Assembly: GCA_963573385.1 (NCBI GenBank)
Contig: CAUYLG010034893.1
Location: forward strand, 215,266-279,265
Direction of reading: 5' to 3'
Source of the DNA: Cacajao melanocephalus
Taxonomy: Eukaryota > Chordata > Mammalia > Primates > Pitheciidae
DNA length: 64,000 nt
The translations under genes were made by a program, and so were the position numbers. The notes under the pieces were generated by a model. It was not told the origin of the DNA and searched no databases. It saw nothing but the letters and a program-made list of their open reading frames with translations. Positions 44,323 to 64,000 of the stretch are shown one piece after another (position 1 is the first letter of the stretch; each line of letters begins with the position of its first letter).

Positions 44323-44447
44323 CTATTTGTGTACACAGAGATGGAGTGGGTGGCCAGCATGGCTGGAAGGCCCCCCGGCAGTTTTCCCAGCAGGAGGGAG
44401 GTCTGCACATGCTCCGCGACGCCAAGCAGCCGCAGCACTGTGGTAGC
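44323..44447 (-). CDS. PKD1L2: PKD1L2 exon 8 of window: REJ domain
   Basis: 125 bases, phase 0 in and phase 2 out, residues 366-406. It encodes ATTVLRLLGVAEHVQTSLLL followed by a Gly/Pro-rich turn and SISVYTN. Acceptor CCTTTTCTAG, donor ATAG|GTACAA. The split AG|A codon (Arg) continues into the next exon. A five-unit 19-bp tandem array lies 49-143 bases upstream of its acceptor. Confidence 0.87.
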
Positions 44448-46228
44448 CTAGAAAAGGAGGCAGGAGAATGTTAGGAGAATGTTGCTCTGGACCTGCCGCC
44501 ACTCACCACCGTTGCCACCACACACCACCTTTGCCGCCACTCACCACCTTTGCCGCCACACAGCACCTTTGTCGCCATACACCACCTTTGGTCACTGTTA
44601 CCAGGCCGGTGTGGGACCTTCAGCAGGGTCAGGAGAGGACAGAGGAGGGAGAAAGACTGCCTCGGAGGTGGCCCTAAGAGCAGCGCTCATAAAGCTTCAG
44701 GACTGGTGTCTGCGAGCCCATTCCATCCTCATGGTAACTTGGTGTGACAGGAGCTTTACTGGCCCCGTTGGGCAGATGGCAGCGGAGGTAGAGAGAGGGT
44801 AGGAGACTGTGGGAGGTCACAGGCTGATAAGGGGAAGAGCCAGGACTCAAGGCAAAGCATGTGGCTCCAGAGCCTGTGTGCTGAGCCGTCAGGGAATGTG
44901 GGTCTCTGAGCTGCTGAAATCCGTGAGGGGCCTACAGCTTGTTCCAGGGGAAACAGACAGCAGAGAGCGAGGCCATTTCACCAAGTCACCTGGGCTTTGA
45001 CTCTGCTCCCCACCCATTCCAACCCAGAGATGAGATGCTTCTTGATGCCACAGCTGGTGCGGGGACCCAGGAAGGGCTGAGTGTTTGCACAGAATTCCTA
45101 TTGGGGCACAGATTGTGTGTGTGTGTGTGTGAGTGTGTGCATGCGTGCATGCACATGAACACATGTGTCATGGTGATGTCACTGCATGTGAATGTCAGTG
45201 TTTGAGCATGTGTATGTATGAGTGAATGTGAGTGTGGTCCTGAGTGTGTGTGCATACAAGTGTTTAAGTGTGGGTGAGTGCGCATAGATGATTGCATGAT
45301 TATGGAGTGTGCAACCATATATGAGAGTCTGCAAGTATGTGCATGAATACGTGTGAGTGCATGGCCCTGTGTGAAGATGTGGATGTGTAAATGTGCATCT
45401 GTGTACAAAAGTGTGTGCTCGAGGCCGTGTGAGAGTATGAGGGTCTCTCAGTATGTGTGAGCGTGACCATGTGTTTTTGTGTATGAGTGCGTTTGTGGAG
45501 ATTAAGTGCATGAGTGTTGGAGTGTGTCTGAGCATGTGCGTGTGTGCATCTAAGTATCTTTGTGTGTTGCATGTCTTTCAGTTCTTTCTGAATAGAGATG
45601 ATGGCCCCATGTGTTAAAGAACTGTGCAACAGGTGCTCACAGCAGCTGTATCACAAAAAATATTTAGAAAAAAAAATTTTAGAAAAGAACGGTGTAACAA
45701 GAAGAAATGGGTTTTGTGGCTCTGTCATGATGCCATCTAAGAGGCCATGTCCCTACCAGGATGCTGGGGCCACATGAGACAGTGCTACACATGTTTTTAC
45801 TCTGGGTAGCTGCCTCTCTTCTGTGTTCCGAGTAAAACGAGCCACGAATTTACCCAGACCTGCTGTGGGTCCATACAATCTCTCCAGTTGGTGGCTTATG
45901 TGGGATGAGGCAGAGTGCCTAGATTTACACGTGGGGAAATGAGGCTTCAGGAAACTCTGTAACTTGCCCAAGTCACAAGCGTCCTAAGCGGCAGAGGCAG
46001 GATTCAACTCAGCTGCCTCCTTCCAGAGCCTCTGGTCTGCCCACCGGACCACACTGCCTCCCAGAAGCCCTGTTCCATGGAAATTTTCTTCTAGCTCCCA
46101 GGGCAACACCTTAACCTTGTGCCTCAGTTTCCTCATCTGCAAGGTGAGGGGAAAAGCTCCACCTAGAAAAGCTGGCGTGAGCTGGGCATTCAGTGTGTGT
46201 GAGGTCTGTATCTGGCCTGGACACCCAC
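44448..46228. repeat. Intron: 19-bp array and a long TG-rich minisatellite
   Basis: After the 19-bp array, 44600-45100 is unassigned. 45112-45560 is a degenerate TG/TGAG/TGCA-rich array of about 450 bases, starting with a pure (GT)n. The long His/Thr-rich frames across its other strand are products of the repeat, not a gene. 45700-46130 has MIR-like patches. Confidence 0.88.
44496..44590. repeat. 19-bp tandem array, five units
   Basis: Five contiguous 19-base units of the form CCGCCAC(T/A)CACCACCTTTG, at 44496, 44515, 44534, 44553 and 44572, with one to four differences between units. It lies in the intron, 49 to 143 bases upstream (in transcript sense) of the exon at 44323-44447. Confidence 0.93.
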
Positions 46229-46411
46229 CTGGCTGCCGCTGGCCTCTGCAGGCTCTTCTGGTCTGTTGGTCAGGGAAGCTTCCAGCACACTGCCCACAGC
46301 CTGAAGCAGGTCCCTGGTGGCTGCCTGGCACCTGTGGTCTTCAGGGCGGGCCTTGGCACTTGCTGTCAACAGGGCCTCACTGGCACGCTGCAGAGCCCAG
46401 CTGGCCTCCCA
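46229..46411 (-). CDS. PKD1L2: PKD1L2 exon 7 of window: REJ domain
   Basis: 183 bases, 61 codons, residues 305-365, phase 0 both sides. It starts WEASWALQRASEALLTASAK and ends in an acidic ASGSQ stretch, continuing the helical REJ repeats. Acceptor CTTTTTCTTATTTCGGTGAACTCAG, donor CAG|GTGGGT. A nearer AG (GAGGCCAG) would also be open but lacks a pyrimidine tract. The frame here is not the longest open frame in the region, so length-based gene calling would miss it. Confidence 0.82.
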
Positions 46412-49167
46412 CTGAGTTCACCGAAATAAGAAAAAGCAGTGTGAGCCCCTGCTTAAGCTAGAGCAGTCCCTGTGTCATTTGAATGACAAGGGAAGCAAGG
46501 AGAGGGGAACAAGCCAAGAAAGAGCTGAGCCAGACCTGGCACGCAAGCTCCCTGTATCTCTGACTTAAGACCAGGTCGTCCCACCTTACAGTCCTTTGAG
46601 ATCCTTCAGGAGAGTACCCTAGTCTGCCTCTGAATGCTTCCCAGAGTGCCCTGCACAGTGCCCAGCACATAGTAGGTCTTCAGGAACATTCAATAACCAG
46701 GGGATGGATGGATGGATGGATGGATGAAGGATGGATAGGTGGTTGGATAAATGGATGTATGGATGATAGGTCGATTGGTGGAAAAACAAATGAGTGGAGA
46801 ATGAATGGATGGATGGAGGATGAGTGGATGATGGATGGATGGATGGGTGGGTGGATGACTGGTGGGTGGGTGGGTGGATGGAGAATGAGGGATGGATAAG
46901 TGGGTAGACGGATGGATGATAGGTAAATGGATGAATGGGTGGAAGATAAATGGATGGAGGATGGATGAATGATGGATGATAGATGGGTGGATGGTAGATG
47001 AATGAATAGGTGGATGGTTGTGTGGGTGGGTGGGTGGATGGACATAGCACATGTTCAAACCTGGCCGTTTTATATGTATTTGTGAAATTATTTGTCTAAT
47101 GTCTGGCTGTCTCAGTAGCCTGAAAGGGCCGTAATGGCAGATGCCATGTCTATATAATTTGCTGCTGAATTCTCAATGAATTGCACACTACCTGGCACAT
47201 ACTTGACATTCAGGAAGCATTTGTTAAATGGATGATGAAATTAATGCATGCATGAATGCACAGAAGGATAGAGGGGAGGATGTGTACAAGTCCACGTATG
47301 TACAGTGTATATGCATGTAAATAGATGGATTAACAAATGGGTGTGTAAATGGGAAGTGTCACATCAAGAATGAGCCCCAGAATAAAGACCAGCCTTGCTG
47401 GCTTCAGGCTGGAAGATTTTAGGGGCACAACCTCTTACCAGAGTGGGTGGGGCAAAGCCAGGACAGTTCTCTTCTGTTTTTTTTTTTTTTCTTTGTTTTT
47501 GAGACAGTCTTGCTGTTGCCCAGGCTAGAGTGCAGTAGCGCAAATATGGCTCACTATAACCTCGAACTCCTGGGCTCAAGTGATCATTATGCCTCAGCCT
47601 CCTAAGTAGCTGTGACTACAGGTATAAGCCACTATATTAGGCTTGTTTTTTGTGTGTGTTTGTGTGAGTGTGTGTGTGTGTGTTTGGTAAACGTGGTTTC
47701 TCTGTGTTGCACAGACTGGACTTGAACTCTAGGGATCAAGCTATTCCTTCTGCTTCAGGCTCCCAAAGTGCTGGGATTACAGGCATGAGCCACTGTGCTG
47801 GCCCCCTTTTCATGTTTTTAGGGTTTCTTTTTATTGTTATTTTTTCAAAGGGTCTTGCTCTGTCACCCATACTGGAGTGCACTGGCACAACCATAGCTCA
47901 CTGCAGCCTTGACCTTCTGGGCTCAAGTGATCTTCCCACCTCAGCCTCCCAAGTAGCTAGGATTACAGGTATGCACCATGATGTCCAACCAATTTTGTTT
48001 TGCTGTTTTTGTTTGTTTGTTCTTGAGATGGAGTCTTACTCTATCACCCATGGTGGAGTGCAGTGGCACGATCTCGGCTTGCTGCAACCTCCACCTCAGC
48101 TTCCTGAGTAGCTGGGACTACAGGTAGATGCCACCATGCCTGGCTAATCTTTGTATTTTTAGTAGAGATGGGGGTTCACCATGTTGGCCAGGCTGGCCTT
48201 AAACTCCTTACCTCAGACAATCCACCCTGCCTCACTGTCGCAAAGTGCTGGGATTACAGGTGTGAGCCACTGTGCCCCACCTTTGTTTTGTTTTTGAAGG
48301 AATGAGGTCTCACTGTGTTGCCCAGGCTGGTCTCAAACTCCTGGCCCCAAGCGATCCTCCTGCCTCTGCCTCCCAAAGTGCTGGGATTACAGGCATCAGC
48401 CACCTTGCCTGGATTATGGTTTCTTTTTTAACCCTTGGCTGTCAGAACCCTGGGAACATGGTGTTTTAATCTGAGTTCTCCAAGAAGCAGATCATGGAGC
48501 AAGGATTTGAGAGCAAGTCATTTATTTAGAGATGACCCCAAGAAACAGTTGTGGGGAGTGAGGGCTGTGATAGGGAAGGGTGGAAGCCAGTATAGGAATG
48601 TGATCAAGCCCATTACCTGGGATTCAATCCTGCTTGGGATTATCCATCAAGAGGGGTGAGGGTGCTGGGGTATTTATACACCAGCCACATTAGTCACTGA
48701 ATTCACTGCATGAATTCCTAGCCAAAGGGGCAGGTAGAGTAGGCTCTGGGGGTCAGAAAAGACCCCCAGAAGGATAAGAAGGGCAGGGGCTGGCAGCTGG
48801 ATGTCAGGCTGGCATGCACGGAAGCTGGGAGCATGGGCGGTCAGTAGCAGTGTCTGGACACACACTTGACCACCCAAATATTAATGAGATTCAGTTACTC
48901 CCTCAAGTTGCTCACCAGCAGATGGGTGAGTGAGAGTCTGGGCAAACAGGCCCTCTCACCCAGCGTGAGGTACAGGGGCTGCAGGAGGGGCACCTTCCCA
49001 TGAATCACCCATGCAGTATCCCTAGAAAGAAGACAGCAGGGGTCTTGGCAGTCCCACAGGAGCCCTGTGACCAAGGGCCCCCTTCAGCCTATGCTGATCT
49101 GGGTTGTCACCCACCTGCCATGGAGGAGCGTGTCCCACGGTAGCCTCAGTGGATGGGGGCTACTTAC
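46412..49167. repeat. Intron: GATG array, L2 scraps, minus-Alu run
   Basis: Beyond the GATG array, L2-like tails occur at 46600-46700 and about 47120-47240. A minus Alu monomer is at 47480-47645, then a TG-rich spacer (47650-47685) and minus Alu pieces at 47690-47800, 47840-47995, 48025-48283 and 48285-48412. 48450-48690 resembles 57115-57180 and 57795-57900 in its opening ('TCTCCAAGAAGCAGA') and is an unclassified repeat. 48700-49167 is unassigned. Confidence 0.75.
46703..47042. repeat. (GATG)n tetranucleotide array, about 340 bp
   Basis: GGATGGATGGAT-type repeats, interrupted and degenerate (TGGATGGATG, GGTGGGTGGG, TAGATGGG variants). It follows directly after an L2-like tail (46600-46700). 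Pro/His/Ser-rich reading frames on the minus strand follow the repeat period and are not genes. Confidence 0.95.
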
Positions 49168-49299
49168 CTGGGCCGAGGGTGTGAGTTCCTCACTCCGGCG
49201 GGTCACCTCTCTCAGCACCTCGGCCAGCTCCTGCACCCTCTGCATGTCCTCCAGGCTGGCGGTGACTGCAGACAGCGACCCCAGCACATGCTCTCTGAC
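49168..49299 (-). CDS. PKD1L2: PKD1L2 exon 6 of window: REJ domain (AAG acceptor)
   Basis: 132 bases, 44 codons, residues 261-304, phase 0 both sides. It encodes [20 protein letters not shown], a helical REJ segment. Donor CAG|GTAAGT is strong. The only acceptor that keeps phase with the upstream exon is CTCTGCCAAG|GTCAGA, an AAG 3' splice site behind a strong pyrimidine tract. The CAG five bases further in (exon from 49294) would shift the frame against the upstream exon. The low border is firm; the high border is less so. Confidence 0.8.
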
Positions 49300-51077
<1,778 letters not shown>

Positions 51078-51272
51078 CTTCTGTCTGGCATCCGTGCTCA
51101 GAGAGTGTCCTGAGCCCTGGCTTTCGTGCTCTTGGTTCAGCACAGAGGACAAGGCCTTGGCCAGCTGGAGGAGCTGCTCAGGGCCACCTTCGCCTTGCAG
51201 AGCTTTGGGGATCTTCTCTGACACAGCAGCCTGGAATGCTACATCCTCAACACATGTGTCTCCGAGTGCCAC
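51078..51272 (-). CDS. PKD1L2: PKD1L2 exon 5 of window: REJ domain, helical part
   Basis: 195 bases, 65 whole codons, residues 196-260, phase 0 both sides. It encodes an amphipathic, Ala/Leu/Lys-rich segment (EQLLQLAKALSSVLNQEHES) like the helical second half of REJ domains. Acceptor TTTCCCAACAG|GTGGCA, donor AAG|GTGCCT. The join to the next exon gives [13 protein letters not shown]. Confidence 0.88.
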
Positions 51273-52257
51273 CTGTTGGGAAATCAGAAATGTGCTCAGA
51301 ACCTGCTAGGAATGACCTGGCATCTGAAGTCAGGGTTCTTCATGTGGGGTCAGAGCAGGATTGGAAGACTTTGGCCTGGCATGGGGGCTCTTGGGCACTT
51401 TCTGAGGCTGGACGGCAGCCAGACCTGCTCACACCAGGCAGCTGACAGCCACCCAAACCAAGCCTTGGTCAGCTCCAGCCTTGGGCAAGTCACTGCTCTA
51501 CCACTGGCTACCCTCCTCCTCTTCTTCTCAACCTCTTCCACCTCCATCTGGCTTCTGACCCTTATAATCTCAGGATTTTTTTTTTTTTTGAGACAGAGTT
51601 TAACTCTTGTTGCCCAGGCTGGAGGGCAACATGGCAATCTAAGCTCACTGCAAACCTCATCCCTGGGTTCAAGTGATTCTCTTGCCTCAGCCTCCCAAGT
51701 GGCCTGGATTACAGGCATGCGCCACCGCGCCTGGCTAATTTTGTATTTTTAGTAGAGATGGGGTTTTTCCATGTTGGTCAGGCTGGTCTTGAACTCCCGA
51801 CCTCAGGTGATCCGCTTGCCTCGGCCTCCCAAAGTACTGGGATTACAGGCGTGAGCCGCTGTGCCCGGCCTCTTCTTGGGATCTTATCCAGGCCCTTTTT
51901 TGTGTCCTTGGCCAATCTTGGTCCTACTTTCTGAGCTCTCTACAGGTGCTGGCCTAACTCATGCCAGAGTCATTCTCCAACCTCCCTCTACCTACCAGCT
52001 CCCAAGACGTCCCCCTATCTGGCCATGAAGTCATAAGATCTACAAAGGTAGAGACTATGTCTGTTATGTCCCTTGCTATGCCCCCAGGATGTGGCACACG
52101 GTAAATGCCCTGTAAATATTTGTGGAAGGAATGGATTCATCATTGATTCATCTGGCCATGCCCCTGAATATCTTCCATCCAGCCACCCTTTTGGTCAGGT
52201 TCATGTGAGTGGAGAATTTTTCTCAGTAAAGAAACAGAGGCCACTGCCGCCACCCAC
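51273..52257. repeat. Intron with a minus Alu and an L2 tail
   Basis: Minus Alu 51578-51870. 52035-52135 looks like an L2 3' end ('AGAGACTATGTCTGTTATGT', then 'TAAATATTTGTGGAAGGAAT'). Confidence 0.82.
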
Positions 52258-52403
52258 CTTAATCTCGGCCTGGGTCTGCTTTGTGTCTCCTGCACGATTG
52301 GTGGCAGAAATAACTATTGTCAGCACAGAGTCATTGTTCTCCTTTCCAAGTGGCAGATACACTGATGGGAGGACAGGTTCAGGGCCACAGTGTAAGCAGG
52401 AAC
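52258..52403 (-). CDS. PKD1L2: PKD1L2 exon 4 of window: REJ domain, SCLHCGPEP block
   Basis: 146 bases, residues 147-195, phase 1 in and phase 0 out. It begins [19 protein letters not shown] and continues with a beta-strand-like [10 protein letters not shown] stretch, as in other REJ domains. The open frame runs 40 bases past 52403, but only the acceptor TTTTGCCAG at 52404 fits the phase of the upstream exon (TCA G + GT TCC), so I set the border there. Donor AAG|GTGGGT. Confidence 0.88.
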
Positions 52404-54671
<2,268 letters not shown>

Positions 54672-54848
54672 CTGATTCCAGACAGAAGCAGAACTCCAAG
54701 GGTCCCAGGGCTGTGGAGGTGTTGCAGAAGATGGCAAAGCTCGTCAGAACGGTACCCTCCTCTGGGGCAATGGTGCAGGCAGGCACCTCGGCGGGAGGCA
54801 GAGTGCTGATCACATAGGTGTCCTCCCCATAGGCATGGCTGGTCAATG
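54672..54848 (-). CDS. PKD1L2: PKD1L2 exon 3 of window: REJ domain
   Basis: 177 bases, phase 1 in and phase 1 out, residues 88-146. It encodes the [20 protein letters not shown] segment and ends in FCFCLESG, which reads into SCLHCGPEP of the next exon; together they match the conserved REJ block with a cysteine cluster and GPEP. Acceptor CACTCCCAG, donor TCAG|GTACCG. Extracellular in the family. No stop or frameshift. Confidence 0.9.
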
Positions 54849-56791
<1,943 letters not shown>

Positions 56792-56933
56792 CTGTGGCTC
56801 TGATTTGGATGACCTCTCCCCAGGTCTGCAGAAAGGAGCTGTTCAGCCACAGTGTGGAGATGTTGCTCTGGAGGAGGGTTAAGGAACTTGGCCAAAATCC
56901 TCTGAGTCTGCAGGCATCCGGGAGGGTCTCAGC
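56792..56933 (-). CDS. PKD1L2: PKD1L2 exon 2 of window: REJ domain
   Basis: 142 bases, phase 0 start and phase 1 end, residues 41-87. It encodes LLQSNISTLWLNSSFLQTW, a hydrophobic/Asn-rich stretch like the REJ segment after the SWYLDN motif, with two N-glycosylation motifs (NIS, NSS). The acceptor is CTCTCTTTCAG and the donor ACAG|GTGTGA. The frame joins to the neighbours as ...PTEK|AETLP... and ...[14 protein letters not shown] second AG further inside (after GATGCCTGC) is possible as an acceptor but has a poorer pyrimidine tract. Confidence 0.86.
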
Positions 56934-58615
<1,682 letters not shown>

Positions 58616-58736
58616 CTTCTCTGTTGGGGTGTTGTCTAGATACCAGCTGAACATAGCCACTGGGGAGTCCTCTCCCATGGTGACCCTGAGCAGAATGTCT
58701 TCACTGGCATTAACTGGCCTGCAGTTCCTCTCACAG
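58616..58736 (-). CDS. PKD1L2: PKD1L2 exon 1 of window: REJ domain, CERNC segment
   Basis: The most 5' exon I can support: 121 bases, one leading base completing a split codon, then 40 codons (residues 1-40), ending in phase 0. It opens with Cys-Glu-Arg-Asn-Cys and contains FSWYLDN, both typical of the start of REJ (receptor for egg jelly) domains. A pyrimidine-rich ...TTTCAG acceptor borders 58736 and the donor is AAG|GTGAGC. It carries one N-glycosylation motif (NAS). The exon is under 60 residues, so it is easily missed by ORF size filters. Confidence 0.87.
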
Positions 58737-59660
58737 CTGAAAGGCAGAAAGAGGACAGAGTGAGGAATCTCCCCCAGGCATTGCTATCGTCTGGACGTTT
58801 GTCACCAGAAACCTCATCTTGATATGAGTCCCAATGTTGGAAGCAGGGCTTAATGGTAGGTGTTTGGGTCATGGGGGCGGATTCCTCATGAATGGATGAA
58901 TGCCCTCCCTCAGGAGTGAGTTCCTGCTCTACTAGTGACCCCCAGAGCTGGTTGTTAAAAAATGGCCAGTCACAGTGGCTCATGTTTATAACCTCAGCAC
59001 TTTGAGAGACCGAGGAGGGCGAATCATCTGAGGTCAGGAGTTTGAGACCAGCGTGGCCAACATGGTGAAACCCCATCTCTACTAAAAATAAAAAAATTAG
59101 CTGGGCATGGTGGGGTGCCTATAATCCCAGCTACTCAGGAGGTGGAGGTAGGAGAACTGCTTGAACCTGGGAGGTGAAGGTTGCAGTTTTGGATTTTCCA
59201 ACCATAAGAATCATGAGCCAAATAATCTTTCTTCTTCTTTTTTTTTTGAGACAGAGTCTGGCTCTATCGATCAGGCTGGAGTACAGCGGCGTGATCTTAG
59301 CTCACTGCAAGCTCTGCCTCCTAGATTCAGGCAATTCTCCTGCCTCATCCTCCCAAATAGGTGGAATTACAGGCGTCTACCACGACGCCCAGCTAATTTG
59401 TTTGTATTTTCGGTAGAGACAGTGTTTCGCTATGTTGGCCTGGCTGGTCTCGAACTCTTGGGCTTAAGTGGTCTACCGCCTCAGCTTCCCACAGTGCTGG
59501 GATTTACAGGTATGAGCCACTGTGCCCAGTCAACATTTTTTGTTTATAAATTACCTAGCCTCAGATACTCCTTTATAACAATGCAAAATGGAATCAGACA
59601 GGCATTGTGACCACTGGCTGGTCTTTTGCCCTGTTCTTCTCAAGTCCTTTGAGAGGGTAG

Positions 59661-60050
<390 letters not shown>

Positions 60051-60329
60051 TGACACATGGTATCCAGAAAGACGAAAACTGAAAAATATTCATTGCGTTT
60101 GGTGACATGAAGGTCAGTAATACATTTTGGAATAATAATTCGAGGGGAATTGTGGGTAGAAGCCAGATTACTGTGATTGCTGAGTGAATGGAAAGTAAGG
60201 ATGTAAAAGGCTTCGGAATAGCAAAAACAACAGAACAGAAAAGTCAGTCTAAGACCAGATTCCTGCTCATATGGAAATTTAGCATATGTAAGTTAGCAGG
60301 GGAAGAATGGACTATTCAAGAGATGATGC

Positions 60330-61720
<1,391 letters not shown>

Positions 61721-62287
61721 AATTTAGGCCAGGCACGGTGGCTTATACCTGTAATCCTAGCACTTTGTGGGGCCAAGCTGGGAGGATAACTTGAGCCCAA
61801 AAGTTCAGGACCACCCTGGGTAACATAAGGAGACCCTGTCTCTACAAAAGAATTAAAAATTAGCCAGGTGTGGTGGTGTGCGCCTGTAGTCCCAGCTACT
61901 CAGAAGGCTGAGGCAGGAGAATAGAGCCCACGAGTTAAAGATCACAGTGAGGTATGATCATGCCATTGTTCTCTAGCCTGGGCAACAGAGCGAGGCTTCT
62001 TTTCTAAAAAACAGATAAAAAAGAAAGCTTGTCTGAGCTGGGAGATATACACAAGGCCATGTCTAGAAGGGGACAAGGAGGTCAGGGGCAACTCTTGAGG
62101 ATAGGAGAGATGATGAGGGCTTGAACAGGAAGAGAAGCTTTGAGGATAGAGAGGAGGGGCAGATTTGAGAAAAAGAATCCACAAGACTGAGAACCAAGTT
62201 GCTGTGGGAACCTAGTTCATTTTATAAACTACTAAATGTTTACTATGTGACAAGTACAGTGTGAGGTGCCAGAGATACAAGAAGTAA

Positions 62288-62524
<237 letters not shown>

Positions 62525-62974
62525 TAATCCACTTGCCTCGTTCTCTCAAAGTTCTGGGATTACAGCTGTGAGCCATGGTGCCCGGCCTCCATGTTTTCTT
62601 TATCTAGTCATCAGTTGATGGACATTTGGGCCGTTTTCACCTTTGGGCTACTGTGAATAGTTTACTCGCACTGGGTTCACCAAGTCCCACCTCCCTGGCC
62701 TTTTTCCTATTGCTCAAACCTGTCAGACTGGTTTCTGCCTCAGGACCATCCTCACATTTGTTATTTCCTCTGCCTGGAATGCGTTTCACCCAGATGTCTC
62801 CATGGCTCTCTCATCCTCATCCTTTCGGCTCAAATGTCTCACCCTTAGAGAGGCCTTCCCTGATCACTGTATTTAAAGTAGTTAAACCCTCAATCACATG
62901 TATATCCCATTACCCTATTGGAGGATCTTCATAGTACATATCATTATCCGTAATGAATAAGAATTATTGTCTAG

Positions 62975-63460
62975 ACCAGGGGTTACTTTGTGCCATTGGC
63001 CCCATTAGCAATCTAGTGAGGCCTATGGGCTTGTTCTCAAAAGAATGTTTTTAAATGCCTAAAACATACCAATTATACCAAAAATACAGTTACTAAAATA
63101 TTTAAAAATTGTGACTTAGTAATCCACGTGCTTCTCTATCAATTCTGGAATAATATCTATATGTAGGCTTAATAATGATCAGAATTTGGATGTCGTAATG
63201 ATTATAAATGCTATTCTGAGCTATTTGCAACAACTGGAATGGGAAATGATAATATCAGTGATTTCTATTGGTTATGAAATCACAGGTACTGCTAACATTA
63301 CTGTAGATTGTTATCTACGTTCATAGCTGAAGAAACGTCAGTTAGAGATTAGTGAAAAGGATGTATTTTTTCTCCTATCCAAGTTCGCAGATCCTCTGAA
63401 TTCTGTTCTTAGACCCCAGGAGGTCCATGGACCCCAGGTTAAGAATGCTTGTCTTGAAAT
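62975..63460. mobile_element. Possible hAT-type DNA transposon relic
   Basis: A non-coding AT-rich stretch beginning CCAGGGGTTAC and ending near CCCCAGGTTAAGAATGC, flanked by TGTCTAGA and TGTCTTGA, a 7-of-8 match as expected of an old 8-base target duplication. The terminal inverted repeat is poor, so the call is tentative. Confidence 0.4.
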
Positions 63461-63709
63461 GTCAAAGATTATCAGTAGTGATGGGAAGGGATGGAGTCTG
63501 TTGGAGCTGGTTTTGGTTGAAGATGGAGGAGATCACAGTGAGCACGGGAATGAAGAGCTGGAAGAAAGCTGCCCTCTCTGCCCTTCCATGGGACTTGTGT
63601 GTGGAGGTGAAGAAATTTCCAGTTGAGAAGGACATGAGAAAAGCAGCATCTTTGAAGGATAGTCGGGCGTCACTTAGAGGAAGGAAGCAGTTTGGGAGGA
63701 GGTCGCCTA

Positions 63710-63919
<210 letters not shown>

Positions 63920-64000
63920 TTAAACCCCCCGGGAAACACGGGGGCACCACAACAGAATGTAGGGGGGAGGTGGCCCCCCCGGACGCCGGGAAGGTGAGGG

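Noticed and set aside
44986..45629. His/Thr-rich open frames on the minus strand
   Set aside because: They are translations of the TG-rich array (CA repeats on the other strand).
46619..47058. Long Pro/His/Ser-rich open frames on the minus strand
   Set aside because: All frames follow the period of the GATG tetranucleotide array; three overlapping frames are open at once, which is typical of a microsatellite and not of a gene.

Overview
The window is primate nuclear DNA. It holds dozens of Alu elements on both strands, L1 3' ends, MIR/L2 relics and a full-length 7SL retrocopy, and the coding sequence is split into short exons with GT-AG type borders. I cannot separate human from another ape or monkey by eye. 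The last ~95 bases, after a long poly-A run, look like the degraded end of a draft contig.

One protein-coding gene is supported. It lies on the minus strand and runs through the whole window: 29 consecutive internal exons between 58736 (most 5') and 667 (most 3'). Codon phase agrees at every junction, no exon has an in-frame stop, and the exons join into about 1,669 residues (5,008 coding bases). In order, the protein shows an REJ-type ectodomain (exons at 58616-58736 down to 38806-39028), a GPS autoproteolysis site with cysteine motif and His-Leu/Thr (37760-37953 and 35462-35692), the first membrane segment, a PLAT/LH2 domain (32898-32999, 32622-32800, 30737-30883), further membrane segments and a cytoplasmic loop (29161 to 13077), the extracellular polycystin (TOP) domain (11740 to 7764), and most of the channel-like membrane block (4880 to 667). 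REJ + GPS + PLAT + channel in many small exons identifies a polycystin-1-like protein. I call it PKD1L2 (16q23 in human), a family member known in humans as a gene/pseudogene. The start and N-terminal lectin part lie beyond 64000. The pore-loop exon(s), last membrane segment and 3' UTR lie below position 1.

By region: 1-5000 holds three channel exons with L1 and Alu repeats; 5000-16100 the TOP-domain and loop exons; 16100-18750 the 7SL retrocopy and an Alu pile-up; 18750-33000 the mid-membrane exons and PLAT; 33000-39030 the GPS and TM1 exons; 38806-58736 the REJ exons, with TG-rich, GATG and 19-bp tandem arrays in the introns; 58737-64000 an intron with a fragmented L1 and many Alus. I see no second gene on either strand, no promoter, CpG island or terminator, and no undescribed biological system. 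What merits a second look is a probable GC-AG intron, a probable AAG acceptor, the retroposed 7SL copy, an Alu carrying a MIR-like filler, and several variable arrays near exons.

Residue numbers below count from the first complete codon of the exon at 58616-58736; they are not numbers in the full protein.
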